The notes: generated by a model not told the origin, from the letters alone. Counted from the first letter of the stretch, positions 1 through 7,195 are shown. The stretch: DNA of 19,147 nt from Candidatus Peregrinibacteria bacterium (GCA_030637565.1 DAOWGG010000027.1:1-19147), one strand, 5' to 3'. Translations and numbers: made by a program.

Positions 1-120
1 ATTAAGAGTGGTGATGATGGTGATGGTGAGGAAGAAGAGATTAAGAGTGATGATGGTGATGGTGAGGAAGAAGAGATTAAGAGTGATGATGGTGATGGTG
101 AGGAAGAAGAGATTAAGAGT
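1..120 (+). repeat. 36-bp tandem repeat (VNTR-like), 3+ copies
   Basis: Units start at 1 (39 bp), 40, 76 and 112 (partial). Copies 2 and 3 are identical over 36 bp and begin ATTAAGAGTGATGATGGTGA. The unit length is a multiple of three, so copy-number change would preserve the reading frame of the acidic protein. Confidence 0.9.
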
Positions 121-300
121 GATGGTGATGGGGGGGTGACTGAAGATGAAGCTGAAGAGGTGGGTGAGATCGATGAAGAATCAACTGAAGAAGTGGTGGA
201 TGGAGATGGAGCTGAAGAAATAAGTGATGGGATAGATGAAGATTTGGCTGAGGGGGCAATGGAGCAAGTTGGAAAAGAGGCTTCCCGAAGAGTGGATTAA
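1..300 (+). CDS. C-terminal fragment of an acidic tandem-repeat protein
   Basis: Frame 1 is open from the window edge to a TAA at 298-300, giving 99 residues; the start lies outside the window. The first ~40 residues are a near-perfect tandem repeat of a 12-residue unit, IKSDDGDGEEEE, with one 13-residue first copy (IKSGDDGDGEEEE) and a partial fourth copy. The remaining ~55 residues are still dominated by Glu, Asp, Gly and Val. No membrane segment or catalytic motif is visible. A strongly acidic low-complexity tail could bind cations or act as a spacer, but this is inference and I do not recognise a family. A hairpin terminator follows about 80 bases downstream, which supports a real gene ending here. 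The repeat could also be read in other frames, but this frame has sensible codons throughout. Confidence 0.65.
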   Translation: MKSGDDGDGEEEEIKSDDGDGEEEEIKSDDGDGEEEEIKSDGDGGVTEDEAEEVGEIDEESTEEVVDGDGAEEISDGIDEDLAEGAMEQVGKEASRRVD

Positions 301-379
301 TTTAGGTTATGGTATTGATTTTTTGAGAGAAGTGGGTGAGGGGGGCAGAGTGTTGGATGGACAATGAGAATGATTTTCA

Positions 380-407
380 GCTACTGAATTGATCCAGTAG
401 CGTTTTT
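380..407 (+). terminator. Rho-independent terminator after the acidic gene
   Basis: Perfect 7-bp stem GCTACTG (380-386) / CAGTAGC (395-401), an 8-nt loop, then GTTTTT. It lies 80 bases downstream of the acidic gene's stop and in its direction. Confidence 0.75.
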
Positions 408-427
408 CTGTTGGATTGAGGTTGTTT

Positions 428-467
428 TTATAAAAGCCCCATCCCGAGAATTCGAGACAGGGCTTTT
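428..467 (-). terminator. Terminator of the DUF4349-like gene / aroC unit
   Basis: Read on the minus strand, AAAAGCCC (467-460) pairs with GGGCTTTT (439-432). The interior also pairs through several G-U pairs around a GAATTC centre, and an AT-rich tail follows. It sits just past the stop codon at 481. The A/T-flanked arms mean it could work in both directions. Confidence 0.7.
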
Positions 468-480
468 GTCTAATTTACCT

Positions 481-1512
481 TTATCGTTTTCTCTTGCTCT
501 TTCCTTGCCAAATTCTTCGGGTTGCCATCCATGCGAATTTAAGTAGGAATACGGATATGAAGAAGTAGATGGCTACTTGTGCGAATCGGATCATGTAGGT
601 GATTAAGTTTACTGAAATTCCTTGAATCACTTCGTTGACGTTTCGGACGAGTGCTTTTAATTCCCACTTCCAACTGTCTTTAATTTCTTTCCAGTCGAAA
701 ATCAGATCTTTGTAAACATTGATATTGAAGAAGCTGTAGTTCAGACGCTCCATTTGATCCGCTTTGTTTTGATTGTAACGATCGATTTGCCCTTTGATTT
801 GAATCCGCTCGTTAGTGAGCCGTTCAATCAGCTTTAGCTTATTATCGATGATGGTTGCGAGGCTTTCTACATCTTGTTTTCGAGTGGCTAGGGCACCGAC
901 TTCATCGTAGGCATCTTGTGCTTTTTCAAGCGTTTCCTCAATTGAAATAAGATTCTTTTCCAGAATTTCTAATTGTTTGTCGTAAGCTTCAATCGTTCCT
1001 TTGATGGTTTGAGTGTTTTGATTGAGGTTTTCTGGCTTTAGCTTTTCAATCACTTCTAAAATTTCAGCTTCACTTTCTTTTTTAACCTTAAAGCTGAAAT
1101 TACAGCTGTCTTCATTTCGGTTTGAGGTTTCAAAAATCACTTCGTCGCGACTTTTTAGATCTTCAATTTTCCCACAGGTTTGATCGAGCTTTCGGGTTTT
1201 AATGGTTCCGTTGTAAGTTTTAACTTCAAAGTTCTCTGCGTCGTCTCCAGTAGAAAAGCCAGGTTCTGGAATGGGGGGCATGCTCAATTTTGCATTGAAT
1301 ACACTGGATCCAACCGATTCCATCATTACACCATCCCTGTCGTAATCATTGTAATAAGCTTGTTCGTAATTATTAGTGCCTTGGAATATGGTTCGGAATG
1401 AAAAGGCAATGAGGGCAATGACGATCATAAATACGACGATCCCTAAAAGTGCCAAGCCAACGATTTTGGCAATGGATTTGAAGGACCAGTCAAAATTCTT
1501 AAAGATACTCAT
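481..1512 (-). CDS. DUF4349-like membrane protein with coiled coil
   Basis: This is a 343-residue protein. A transmembrane helix lies at residues ~16-40, an exported region follows with a likely beta-rich part (~95-145), then a long charged coiled-coil helix pair (~145-255), a second transmembrane helix (~303-328) and a basic tail ending KSKRKR. This order (N-terminal anchor, short beta domain, coiled coil, C-terminal TM) resembles DUF4349 proteins, whose role is not known; the match is by architecture and not by a diagnostic motif. Two Cys in the exported part (C113, C137) could form a disulfide. It starts 41 bases after aroC stops, with no clear promoter between, so it is probably co-transcribed with aroC. 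The ATG at 1512 is preceded by an A-rich stretch and no Shine-Dalgarno sequence. Confidence 0.6.
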   Translation of the reverse strand: MSIFKNFDWSFKSIAKIVGLALLGIVVFMIVIALIAFSFRTIFQGTNNYEQAYYNDYDRDGVMMESVGSSVFNAKLSMPPIPEPGFSTGDDAENFEVKTYNGTIKTRKLDQTCGKIEDLKSRDEVIFETSNRNEDSCNFSFKVKKESEAEILEVIEKLKPENLNQNTQTIKGTIEAYDKQLEILEKNLISIEETLEKAQDAYDEVGALATRKQDVESLATIIDNKLKLIERLTNERIQIKGQIDRYNQNKADQMERLNYSFFNINVYKDLIFDWKEIKDSWKWELKALVRNVNEVIQGISVNLITYMIRFAQVAIYFFISVFLLKFAWMATRRIWQGKSKRKR

Positions 1513-1552
1513 TTTTTTAAAGGATTAAAGACTAAGGATTAGGGGCTAAGCT

Positions 1553-2551
1553 TTATTTCACTGCTTTCTGAATCAGGAGTTCATCCGCTAATGTCAGGGC
1601 AGCCATTGCTTCTACAATGGGTATTGCTCGTGGTAAAACACAAGGATCATGACGGCCTTTCATTTCAAGGGTTGTGTTTTTACCTGTTTTTGTAATGGTA
1701 GATTGTTTTTTGAATATTGTTGCAGTTGGCTTGAAAGCAATGCGGAATACAATATCCATTCCATTGCTGATTCCACCCACGATTCCACCGGCGTTATTGG
1801 ACAGGGTGACGACCTTTCCTTTTTTCTTCTGAATGGGGTCGTTGTGTTCACTGCCCATTAATTCAATGGCACCGAATCCACTCCCTATTTCAAACCCTTT
1901 CACGGCGGGGATGCTGAGCATCGCTTGAGCGAGTCTTGCATCCAGTTTTTCAAAAACAGGGCTTCCAAGGCCTACAGGAACATTTTTAATAACACATTCA
2001 ATAATTCCACCCACACTGTCTCCGCTCTTCTTTGCTTCTAGAATTGCTTGAATCATTTCTTTTTGAGTGGTGGCTTTGTGAATCTGCTTAATGGTGGCAG
2101 TAATCTTAACTTCTTTAAGAATCTTTTTAGCAATGGCGCCAGCAGCCACTCTTCCAATTGTTTCCCTTGCACTCGCTCGTCCTCCTCCTAGATAATCCCG
2201 TATCCCATATTTCATTTCATAGGTGTAGTCGGCATGACTGGGGCGGAATTTCTCTTTTAATTCAGTGTAATCTCTTCCTTTTTGATTCTTGTTTTTAACC
2301 ATCAGGCTAATGGGGGTTCCCGTTGTCATTCCTTCAAAAATTCCCGATAGAATCTCAACTTTATCGGATTCTTTTCGGGGGGTGGTTAGGGTGCTTTGAC
2401 CAGGACGGCGTCGATCGAGTTCTTTTTGAATGTCTTTTTCGGTCAATTTTAATCCCGCAGGACATCCATCAATCACAACGCCAATCGCTGGCCCGTGAGA
2501 TTCGCCCCAAGTGGTGATTTTAAAAAGATTTCCAAAAGAATTTCCAGACAT
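1553..2551 (-). CDS. aroC: Chorismate synthase
   Basis: The enzyme converts 5-enolpyruvylshikimate-3-phosphate to chorismate with reduced FMN, the last step of the shikimate pathway, in the cytoplasm. Family signatures are visible in order: [18 protein letters not shown] near the N-terminus, RRRPGQS, the [19 protein letters not shown] block, and [18 protein letters not shown] near the C-terminus. At 332 residues it is slightly shorter than typical (~350-360) but complete. I chose the ATG at 2551 (MSGNSFGN, which aligns with the conserved start) over an in-frame TTG two codons upstream. No other aro gene is in the window. A perfect palindrome and promoter-like boxes lie just upstream. The downstream DUF4349-like gene probably shares the transcript. 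Confidence 0.95.
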   Translation of the reverse strand: MSGNSFGNLFKITTWGESHGPAIGVVIDGCPAGLKLTEKDIQKELDRRRPGQSTLTTPRKESDKVEILSGIFEGMTTGTPISLMVKNKNQKGRDYTELKEKFRPSHADYTYEMKYGIRDYLGGGRASARETIGRVAAGAIAKKILKEVKITATIKQIHKATTQKEMIQAILEAKKSGDSVGGIIECVIKNVPVGLGSPVFEKLDARLAQAMLSIPAVKGFEIGSGFGAIELMGSEHNDPIQKKKGKVVTLSNNAGGIVGGISNGMDIVFRIAFKPTATIFKKQSTITKTGKNTTLEMKGRHDPCVLPRAIPIVEAMAALTLADELLIQKAVK

Positions 2552-2571
2552 GAGCAATCAACGTTATTAAT

Positions 2572-2608
2572 GTTATAACGTTATAACGAAATGGCTAAAA
2601 TATCAATT
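2572..2608 (-). promoter_or_regulatory. Possible aroC promoter with 16-bp palindrome
   Basis: GTTATAACGTTATAAC (2572-2587) is a perfect 16-bp palindrome made of two GTTATAAC units. A related CGTTATTAA lies between it and the start codon. On the minus strand, TTGATA near 2608 stands about 15-16 bases from TATAAC within the palindrome, so the palindrome would cover the -10 box. The operator role is inferred. Confidence 0.4.
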
Positions 2609-2631
2609 GATTGCTTCTATATAAAACAATC

Positions 2632-2656
2632 GCAAGCGGCAAAGGCCGCGACTTGC
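2632..2656 (-). other. Stable hairpin upstream of aroC
   Basis: GCAAG (2632-2636) and CGGC (2637-2640) pair with GCCG (2645-2648) and CTTGC (2652-2656), leaving an AAAG loop and a 3-nt bulge. On the minus strand it is followed by GATTGTTTTATA, so it may act as a weak terminator for the upstream operon or as part of a small RNA. Confidence 0.45.
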
Positions 2657-2738
2657 CTTTGTGAAGTATTGCCTCTTTGAGGTGTGGTAATCCTGCTTAA
2701 TTCACCCTTCTTCATTTTTTGGTGTCAAAAAACGAAGC

Positions 2739-2761
2739 AAAAAACCACAAAGGGCTCCGTG
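2739..2761 (-). terminator. Weak terminator-like hairpin of the pilin-like operon
   Basis: On the minus strand CACGGA / TTTGTG forms a 6-bp stem with two G-U pairs and a GCCC loop, followed by G and six T (2744-2739). It is about 150 bases past the stop of the downstream pilin-like gene. Confidence 0.35.
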
Positions 2762-2907
2762 AAACGTGAAATCACCATTGTACTATTAGTCATCATCTCC
2801 CACGTTCACTCTGCCCTTGGAACCCGCAGTGCTTCATATTTCTTGTTGTACATTCAAAAAGTAGGTGGTGGGTTATTGCATTCGTTCGTCGGTGGCTTTT
2901 TAAAAGA

Positions 2908-4194
2908 CTACTGGAATTTAATGACGGTGGAGATAAGGGCGAAGGCGCTGAGAATAACGACAATCCCAATGAGGGCGTTCCGAATGATTTTTTTAGACTT
3001 CTCAACCATTTCATCATTGCCGTAATTGCCGATCATACTAGCCGCTCCGTAAATAAGTGCAGCAAAGGCGATGATTCCCACGAATCCTAGAATGAATTGA
3101 GTGATGCTTCCGAAAAGATTGATGAGATTTTGAACATTTGAAATGGAAATACCTTCCTGTTCATCCTGAGGAATAATCTCTTCTCCTGCAGCCATGAATT
3201 CCTGACTTTGGGCAATTTGCCTTTGGGCTGGTTCAATAAATAAATTTTCAACGGCAAATTCGTTCACCATAATAACCACTAGTCCAACAATCACCCATAG
3301 TATTGCTTTTTTTTGTGTGGTGATCTTGTCCTCCTCTCCTTGTGCTGTAATGGTTTTGAAGCCGTTGATCATAATCATTAAAATAGCAGCGGCTCCAATG
3401 AGTGCTTTAGCGAATGCAATAACCCCAATGATCTCTTCGCTGATTCCAGGGCCAGCTGTACTCAAGCCTCTTTCCACTCCTGGAACTCCATAAATCAATG
3501 TGATTCCTCTTTCAAGTAAAAGAATCACCATAAGCCCAATAACTGCGTAAGTAATGGCGCGTTTTTGCTCGGTGATTTTACTCTCATCTCCTCCTGCAAG
3601 TACCATTTGAATTCCACTCACAACAATCCAAAGAACCGCAAAGGCTCCAATAATGTTTCTTAATACTTTTGCAATGGCGAGAATAGCGGATTGAATCTGA
3701 CTTTCTCCACTGTATCGGATTTCGTTTACAATTAAATATCCATTGTCATTCAATAAAATGACGGGATTATTTTGAGAATCTACTTGATCGGCATCTTCAA
3801 CAATATTGCCATCTTGATCCAAAAAAGCGAGGTTGTTTATTGTGGTTCCAATGTAGTTAATGAGGTCATTGATGTTTTTTTCGGCTTTACTATAGCCTGC
3901 TTTTTCAGCGAGTTTTTTTAAGCTGGTTATACTTGCGTCACTGCCTTTAACCATCTCTATAACTTCTTCTGGTAAATTGCCCCATGGCTGACCTTCGGAA
4001 AAATCCACGACATTAGCACTTACTGTTTCAGTTTCCCCGCCTTCTCCAACTCGAACTTGTTCTTCTCCCACCTTATCTTTAATGGTATCGAGAGTGTCGA
4101 ATAACCCTGATTGGGCGCTGGCTATTGAAAAAGGAATTATACTGAGCAATAGTACAATAATAAGCGGGCTAATTTTTTTAATTAATCGTTTCAT
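2908..4194 (-). CDS. Secreted membrane protein with three T4SS-pilin-like modules (428 aa)
   Basis: A signal peptide (residues 1-27, ending ASA before QSG) is followed by an acidic/hydrophilic region to ~165. Then come three copies of a two-helix module at ~168-236, ~254-320 and ~356-428. Each module reads: hydrophobic helix, small loop with acidic and basic residues (GGDESKITEQKRA, QGEEDKITTQKKA, GNDEMVEKSKKI), second helix rich in Gly/Ile/Val. This helix-charged loop-helix pattern is that of VirB2/TrbC-like type IV secretion pilin domains common in Patescibacteria. The family call is from pattern only. It would be inserted in the cytoplasmic membrane. It begins 10 bases after the preceding pilin-like gene ends, so the two form an operon. 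No other T4SS gene is in the window. Function unknown. Confidence 0.7.
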   Translation of the reverse strand: MKRLIKKISPLIIVLLLSIIPFSIASAQSGLFDTLDTIKDKVGEEQVRVGEGGETETVSANVVDFSEGQPWGNLPEEVIEMVKGSDASITSLKKLAEKAGYSKAEKNINDLINYIGTTINNLAFLDQDGNIVEDADQVDSQNNPVILLNDNGYLIVNEIRYSGESQIQSAILAIAKVLRNIIGAFAVLWIVVSGIQMVLAGGDESKITEQKRAITYAVIGLMVILLLERGITLIYGVPGVERGLSTAGPGISEEIIGVIAFAKALIGAAAILMIMINGFKTITAQGEEDKITTQKKAILWVIVGLVVIMVNEFAVENLFIEPAQRQIAQSQEFMAAGEEIIPQDEQEGISISNVQNLINLFGSITQFILGFVGIIAFAALIYGAASMIGNYGNDEMVEKSKKIIRNALIGIVVILSAFALISTVIKFQ

Positions 4195-4204
4195 TTTTTA
4201 AGTT

Positions 4205-5134
4205 TTATCCTTCTGGTAAGACAGGCGTAAGATCAGCAACCAAAAAGGTGTTCACTAAGGCGTAGGCTGCATAAATAATAACAATTCCAGTGACTCCTGC
4301 GACAATCATTGTTTTTGCCTTACTAGCACGATCTTCGTTGTCGAGGGCAGTCATATACATGAACCCAGCGTAGATGGTGAATAGAACAGCGGTTGGTCCC
4401 AAGAAAACTAATATTAACCTTATTACTCCTCCTAATTCAGTAATGCCAGCAGATGCCCCTGCGGCCTCGGCTTGACTATCTTCGTTGATCACATAAATGG
4501 CGTTTACAATGTTGCTTGCTAAAAGAACGATGAGCATCCCAATTCCACTCCATACTAAATGAGTTTTTTCTTTGCCGATTGCTTCTTCATTTCCACTTGC
4601 TGTCATCATTTTGATTCCACTGATCGTCATCAGAAGAGCGATAATAGACCCAAATAGCCATTTGAGATAATTTGTGATGATCCTAAGCTGATCACGACCT
4701 GCCGTAAAGTCAATTAGTGCGTCTGATGAGGCGGTTTCTGGATTGAAAACCTGAGAAATACCATCGGCAGCCATTAAAATAATAAATCCAATAAGGAGCC
4801 ATAAAAAATTTTGCTTATGCTTACTCAGTGTTTCTTCTTTTCCTCGTGCAAATATAAAGTTCATTGCATAAATAATTCCAAAAAGAAGGGCGACACCTCC
4901 TACAATATATTTTACCAATCCAATTCCTCTTCGGATGACACTGGCCGCTACATCTTCTCCGCTTGCTCCTTCGGGAGCATCGAAGCTTGGCAGTTCTCCT
5001 TCTAGATAATTAGCCCAATCACCTCCAAGGGAGCTTTGTGCATGGGCAACTTTTAGTCCTATAAAAAGGACGAGGCAAAAAAGGGCGGTTGGCCCGACGA
5101 TGGATATGAATTTTTGAATTTTTGATTGATGCAT
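4205..5134 (-). CDS. Secreted membrane protein with three T4SS-pilin-like modules (309 aa)
   Basis: A signal peptide (residues 1-32, ending AHA before QSS) and a short hydrophilic spacer precede three two-helix modules at ~66-130, ~150-215 and ~235-298. The inter-helix loops are RGKEETLSKHKQN, SGNEEAIGKEKTH and LDNEDRASKAKTM: an acidic pair followed by a Lys-rich stretch, the VirB2/TrbC-like pattern. The layout matches the downstream 428-residue protein but lacks its long N-terminal hydrophilic domain, so the two are probably diverged duplicates or partners. It is the first gene of the operon, with a promoter in the divergent region shared with rpmF. Single VirB2 pilins have one such module; three in one chain, twice, suggests a membrane-embedded assembly or scaffold. 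That role is inferred. Confidence 0.7.
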   Translation of the reverse strand: MHQSKIQKFISIVGPTALFCLVLFIGLKVAHAQSSLGGDWANYLEGELPSFDAPEGASGEDVAASVIRRGIGLVKYIVGGVALLFGIIYAMNFIFARGKEETLSKHKQNFLWLLIGFIILMAADGISQVFNPETASSDALIDFTAGRDQLRIITNYLKWLFGSIIALLMTISGIKMMTASGNEEAIGKEKTHLVWSGIGMLIVLLASNIVNAIYVINEDSQAEAAGASAGITELGGVIRLILVFLGPTAVLFTIYAGFMYMTALDNEDRASKAKTMIVAGVTGIVIIYAAYALVNTFLVADLTPVLPEG

Positions 5135-5157
5135 TTTTTCTTTTTATTTCGTTTTTC

Positions 5158-5187
5158 ATCTTAGCATAGGTTTTGATTTCCTTTCAA
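5158..5187 (-). promoter_or_regulatory. Promoter of the pilin-like operon
   Basis: On the minus strand TTGAAA (5187-5182), an 18-base spacer and TAAGAT (5163-5158), preceded by TGC as an extended -10. The start codon is ~25 bases further on. Confidence 0.55.
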
Positions 5188-5214
5188 TAGAGGAATGTGT
5201 CTCTGAAAAAAGAT

Positions 5215-5241
5215 TTGCATACCAGTGTATTTTGTTATAAA
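5215..5241 (+). promoter_or_regulatory. Promoter of rpmF-nusB-rnc
   Basis: TTGCAT (5215-5220), a 15-base spacer (16 if TTTGCA is used) and TATAAA (5236-5241), giving a leader of about 27 bases to the rpmF ATG. Confidence 0.55.
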
Positions 5242-5274
5242 CTACCCGAGCTTACTGAATTTAAGACTACTATC

Positions 5275-5514
5275 ATGTCAAAAAGACCTACTCCTAAGAA
5301 ACAACAAGCTAACTCTCAGTCGTCTCGTCGATATAAGGCGTTTCAAAACCGTGCTCGTAAACGCTTGGTTAACTCTGTTGCCTTAACCACTTGCCCTAAA
5401 TGTAAAGAAGCAAAAATGCAGCATTCGGCTTGCTCTAATTGTGGTGAGTATAATGGGCGTCAGGTTTTGGATATGGGTAAGAAAATGGATAAAATTACTA
5501 AGGTAAAAGCATAA
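5275..5514 (+). CDS. rpmF: Large ribosomal subunit protein bL32
   Basis: A 79-residue zinc-ribbon ribosomal protein of the 50S subunit. It starts MSKRPTPKKQQ, close to the usual L32 start (MAVPKRKTSK type), and carries two CxxC pairs (CPKC and CSNC) that would hold zinc, with the typical GxYxGRxV continuation (GEYNGRQVLDM). An in-frame TTG 26 codons upstream would add residues unlike L32 and would cover the promoter, so the ATG at 5275 is preferred. No Shine-Dalgarno sequence is seen. It is the first gene of a co-directional group with nusB and rnc. Confidence 0.93.
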   Translation: MSKRPTPKKQQANSQSSRRYKAFQNRARKRLVNSVALTTCPKCKEAKMQHSACSNCGEYNGRQVLDMGKKMDKITKVKA

Positions 5515-5516
5515 AA

Positions 5517-5584
5517 TATCTCTGATCTTAAATCTCTGATCTCATATTTGGATCTAGGATCTGAGTTCTGAGATCTCAAATCTT
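5517..5584 (+). repeat. GATCTCA/GATCTGA word-like micro-repeat
   Basis: The whole rpmF-nusB spacer is degenerate copies of a 7-9 base word (CTCTGATCT, GGATCTAGGATCT, GAGATCTCAAATCT). The same vocabulary appears inside mnmA (15781-15816) and upstream of rpmH (TCTCAAGTG at 9916-9924 and 9935-9943). Confidence 0.7.
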
Positions 5585-5591
5585 TAAAATT

Positions 5592-6044
5592 ATGGCCAGC
5601 TGGAGACATTTATCGCGCGTTGTTGCTATGCAGAGTTTCTTTGAGCACTTGGCGCGGGGGAATGACCTTGAGGCTGTTTTGGAGTACAACTTAGAAGCCC
5701 ATCGAGACAAAATGGAAGACACTACATTCGCTGTGAATTTGTCTCAAAAAATGAAAAAGAATGAAAAGACGATTGATAAGCTGATTAAAAAGCATGCTCC
5801 TGAGTGGCCTCTTGATAAAATGAATCCTGTTGAAAGGGTTATTTTAACTTTGGGTATTTGTGAGCTACTTTATCCAGAAAAAGATGTTCCTGTGAATGTA
5901 GCGATCAATGAATCAATTGAATTAGCAAAGGCTTATGGAGATGATAATAGCGGTAAATTTATTAATGGCGTTTTGAATTCCGTGGCGCATGATGATACAA
6001 TAGAAAAAGCTCCAAGCTCTAAATCAAAAAAATCTAAATCTTAA
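5592..6044 (+). CDS. nusB: Transcription antitermination factor NusB
   Basis: NusB binds boxA RNA with S10 (NusE) in rRNA antitermination complexes. The 150-residue protein keeps the all-helical NusB pattern: an N-terminal R-x3-V-x-MQSFFE, the central [22 protein letters not shown] segment, [18 protein letters not shown], and [11 protein letters not shown] near the C-terminus. The last ~15 residues are a Ser/Lys-rich tail (SSKSKKSKS) beyond the fold. It follows rpmF by 77 bases of micro-repeat and precedes rnc by 73 bases, so the three probably share a transcript. The ATG is preceded only by AAAATT. Confidence 0.93.
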   Translation: MASWRHLSRVVAMQSFFEHLARGNDLEAVLEYNLEAHRDKMEDTTFAVNLSQKMKKNEKTIDKLIKKHAPEWPLDKMNPVERVILTLGICELLYPEKDVPVNVAINESIELAKAYGDDNSGKFINGVLNSVAHDDTIEKAPSSKSKKSKS

Positions 6045-6117
6045 TTTCTAATTTCTAAATTTATTTTTAGAGTCAGAAATGAGGGTTTAGGGAGATTACT
6101 TCCTAAATATAATTCTC

Positions 6118-6798
6118 ATGTATAAAAAGTTAGAAAAAAAACTTAATTTAAAATTCAAGGAATGGCATTTGCTTCGCAATGCTTTTGTTCATCGTTCTTA
6201 TTTAAACGAACATCGTGATAGCCAGTATGAAAGTAACGAGCGTTTAGAATTTTTGGGTGATGCGGTTTTGGAACTGGTTGTTACGGATTACCTTTATAAA
6301 AATTATCCTAATCCAGAAGGGGATTTGACGAATTGGCGGTCGGCTTTGGTTAAGGGGGAAATGCTTGCTAAAATTGCCCAAGAGTTGAATTTAGGTGAAT
6401 ATCTTTTTTTGAGCCATGGAGAAGAGAATTCAGGAGGGCGAACAAAAGATTATTTGCTTGCAAACACTTTTGAAGCTTTAGTGGGGGTTATTTATTTGGA
6501 GCTTGGTTACGACAGTGCTCAAAAAATGATTGCAACATTCCTTTTGACTCACTTAGAGGGTATTTTGGAGAAAGGGGATCATATTGATGCGAAATCTAAG
6601 TTTCAGGAGCTGGCTCAGGAAAAAACAGGTCAAACACCTATTTATCAATTACTTCACGATGAAGGGCCGGATCATGATAAGACATTCACGATGGGGGCGT
6701 ATATTGATGATCGTATTGTTGGGAAGGGGAATGGGGGTAATAAGCAGTCAGCAGAGCAAAAAGCGGCGGAGGATGCGCTCCATCGTTTAAAATGGTAG
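6118..6798 (+). CDS. rnc: Ribonuclease III
   Basis: A double-strand-specific endoribonuclease that processes rRNA precursors and structured mRNAs. The 226-residue length is normal. The RNase III domain has the signature NERLEFLGDAVLE (residues 40-52, with E41, E44 and D48), and the second metal-binding segment reads LLANTFEALVG (113-123). The C-terminal dsRNA-binding domain runs from ~DAKSKFQELAQ to the end, with GKGNGGNKQSAEQKAAEDAL. In Escherichia coli the second segment has Asp114 and Glu117; here the Asp is Asn (N116) and the Glu is kept (E119). I believe Asn occurs there in other natural family members, so activity is not excluded. A strong terminator follows. Confidence 0.94.
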   Translation: MYKKLEKKLNLKFKEWHLLRNAFVHRSYLNEHRDSQYESNERLEFLGDAVLELVVTDYLYKNYPNPEGDLTNWRSALVKGEMLAKIAQELNLGEYLFLSHGEENSGGRTKDYLLANTFEALVGVIYLELGYDSAQKMIATFLLTHLEGILEKGDHIDAKSKFQELAQEKTGQTPIYQLLHDEGPDHDKTFTMGAYIDDRIVGKGNGGNKQSAEQKAAEDALHRLKW

Positions 6799-6811
6799 AT
6801 CTTTTGACATT

Positions 6812-6867
6812 CAGTAAGCATCCGTTATCTTTCTAGCTTCTGGAATGCTGATTGCTGGTTTTTTTTT
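6812..6867 (+). terminator. Terminator of rpmF-nusB-rnc
   Basis: CAGTAAGCATCC (6812-6823) pairs with GG-ATGC-TTGCTG (6842-6857), 12 bp with two bulges, followed by a run of nine T (6859-6867). Confidence 0.7.
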
Positions 6868-6880
6868 GGTTGGCAAAGAA

Positions 6881-6910
6881 CAGCGAGCGGGGTTTGGACC
6901 CGATTCGCTG
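6881..6910 (-). terminator. Strong hairpin downstream of the 71-aa gene
   Basis: CAGCGAG-CGGG (6881-6891) pairs with CCCG-(a)-TTCGCTG (6899-6910), 11 bp with one bulged base and a 7-nt loop. On the minus strand a TTCTTT stretch follows, so it may end the transcript of the 71-aa gene. The poor T-run leaves an RNA-stability role open. Confidence 0.5.
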
Positions 6911-6941
6911 CTCAGAAAATGATGTCTGTCGCTAGGACCTT

Positions 6942-6959
6942 CACTGGAAAACTCCAGTG
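6942..6959. other. Perfect hairpin CACTGGA/TCCAGTG
   Basis: A 7-bp perfect stem with a 4-nt loop (AAAC on plus, GTTT on minus), located 14 bases beyond the stop of the 71-aa gene. It has no T-run and would be a 3' UTR structure. Confidence 0.6.
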
Positions 6960-6972
6960 TGATCTCTGGCAA

Positions 6973-7188
6973 TTAGAACGTCATTGGTGTCCCTAGGGTT
7001 TTTGCTCGCTTGAGCAGGTCAGCCTTTCGGCTGATGGGAAGACCTTTTGGGAAGGTGACTTTGATCCCCATGACCCCCTCCCTTTTAACAGTGAGTCCCG
7101 CATTGGTGTAAGCCATGGCGGTGATTATCACTGCCTTCTCATTGGAAGGTGTGACCCTGAATCCTTTTGCTGTTTTTGCTTTCTTCAT
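6973..7188 (-). CDS. Small protein of unknown function (71 aa)
   Basis: I do not recognise a family. The protein is basic at the N-terminus (MKKAKTAKGFR), with no membrane segment or Cys; the pattern suggests alpha-beta-beta-alpha: helix around AVIITAMAYTNAG, strands TVKREG and GIKVTFP, and a helix around RKADLLKRAKTLG. The gene looks real because it has a consensus promoter (TTGACA-17-TAAAAT), a strong Shine-Dalgarno (GGAGGAAA, 7 bases before ATG) and a hairpin-rich 3' region. About 40 of 71 codons end in G or C, richer than neighbouring housekeeping genes. Its C-terminal half resembles the 72-aa protein encoded just upstream (NAGLTVKREG / NANVDVEGKE; KVTFP / TITYP), so they may be diverged paralogues. 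Confidence 0.75.
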   Translation of the reverse strand: MKKAKTAKGFRVTPSNEKAVIITAMAYTNAGLTVKREGVMGIKVTFPKGLPISRKADLLKRAKTLGTPMTF

Positions 7189-7195
7189 TAAACTA

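Larger units (their letters stand above)
2552..2907. other. Gene-free stretch between aroC and the pilin-like operon
   Basis: About 355 bases with no convincing gene. It holds the palindromic aroC upstream region, a compact hairpin at 2632-2656 (GCAAG-CGGC / GCCG-CTTGC, AAAG loop) and a weak minus-strand terminator-like hairpin at 2739-2761. An open plus-strand frame here runs antisense into the pilin-like gene and shows no protein-like character. Confidence 0.6.

Noticed and set aside
1-120. CRISPR array
   Set aside because: The 36-bp units are directly contiguous with no spacers and form an open reading frame.
2684-3025. Plus-strand open frame of 113 codons between aroC and the pilin-like operon
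   Set aside because: Half of it is antisense to the well-supported pilin-like gene; its composition is not protein-like and it has no ribosome binding site or promoter.
481-5134. Complete type IV secretion or pilus gene cluster
   Set aside because: Only pilin-like modules and a DUF4349-like protein are present; no VirB4, VirB11, VirD4, relaxase or prepilin peptidase is encoded here, and aroC lies between.
6880-6912. tRNA-like T-arm (TCGGG-TCCAAAC-CCCGC on the minus strand)
   Set aside because: The loop lacks the conserved TTC, no anticodon arm or matching acceptor stem is found upstream, and the outer stem is a simple local hairpin.
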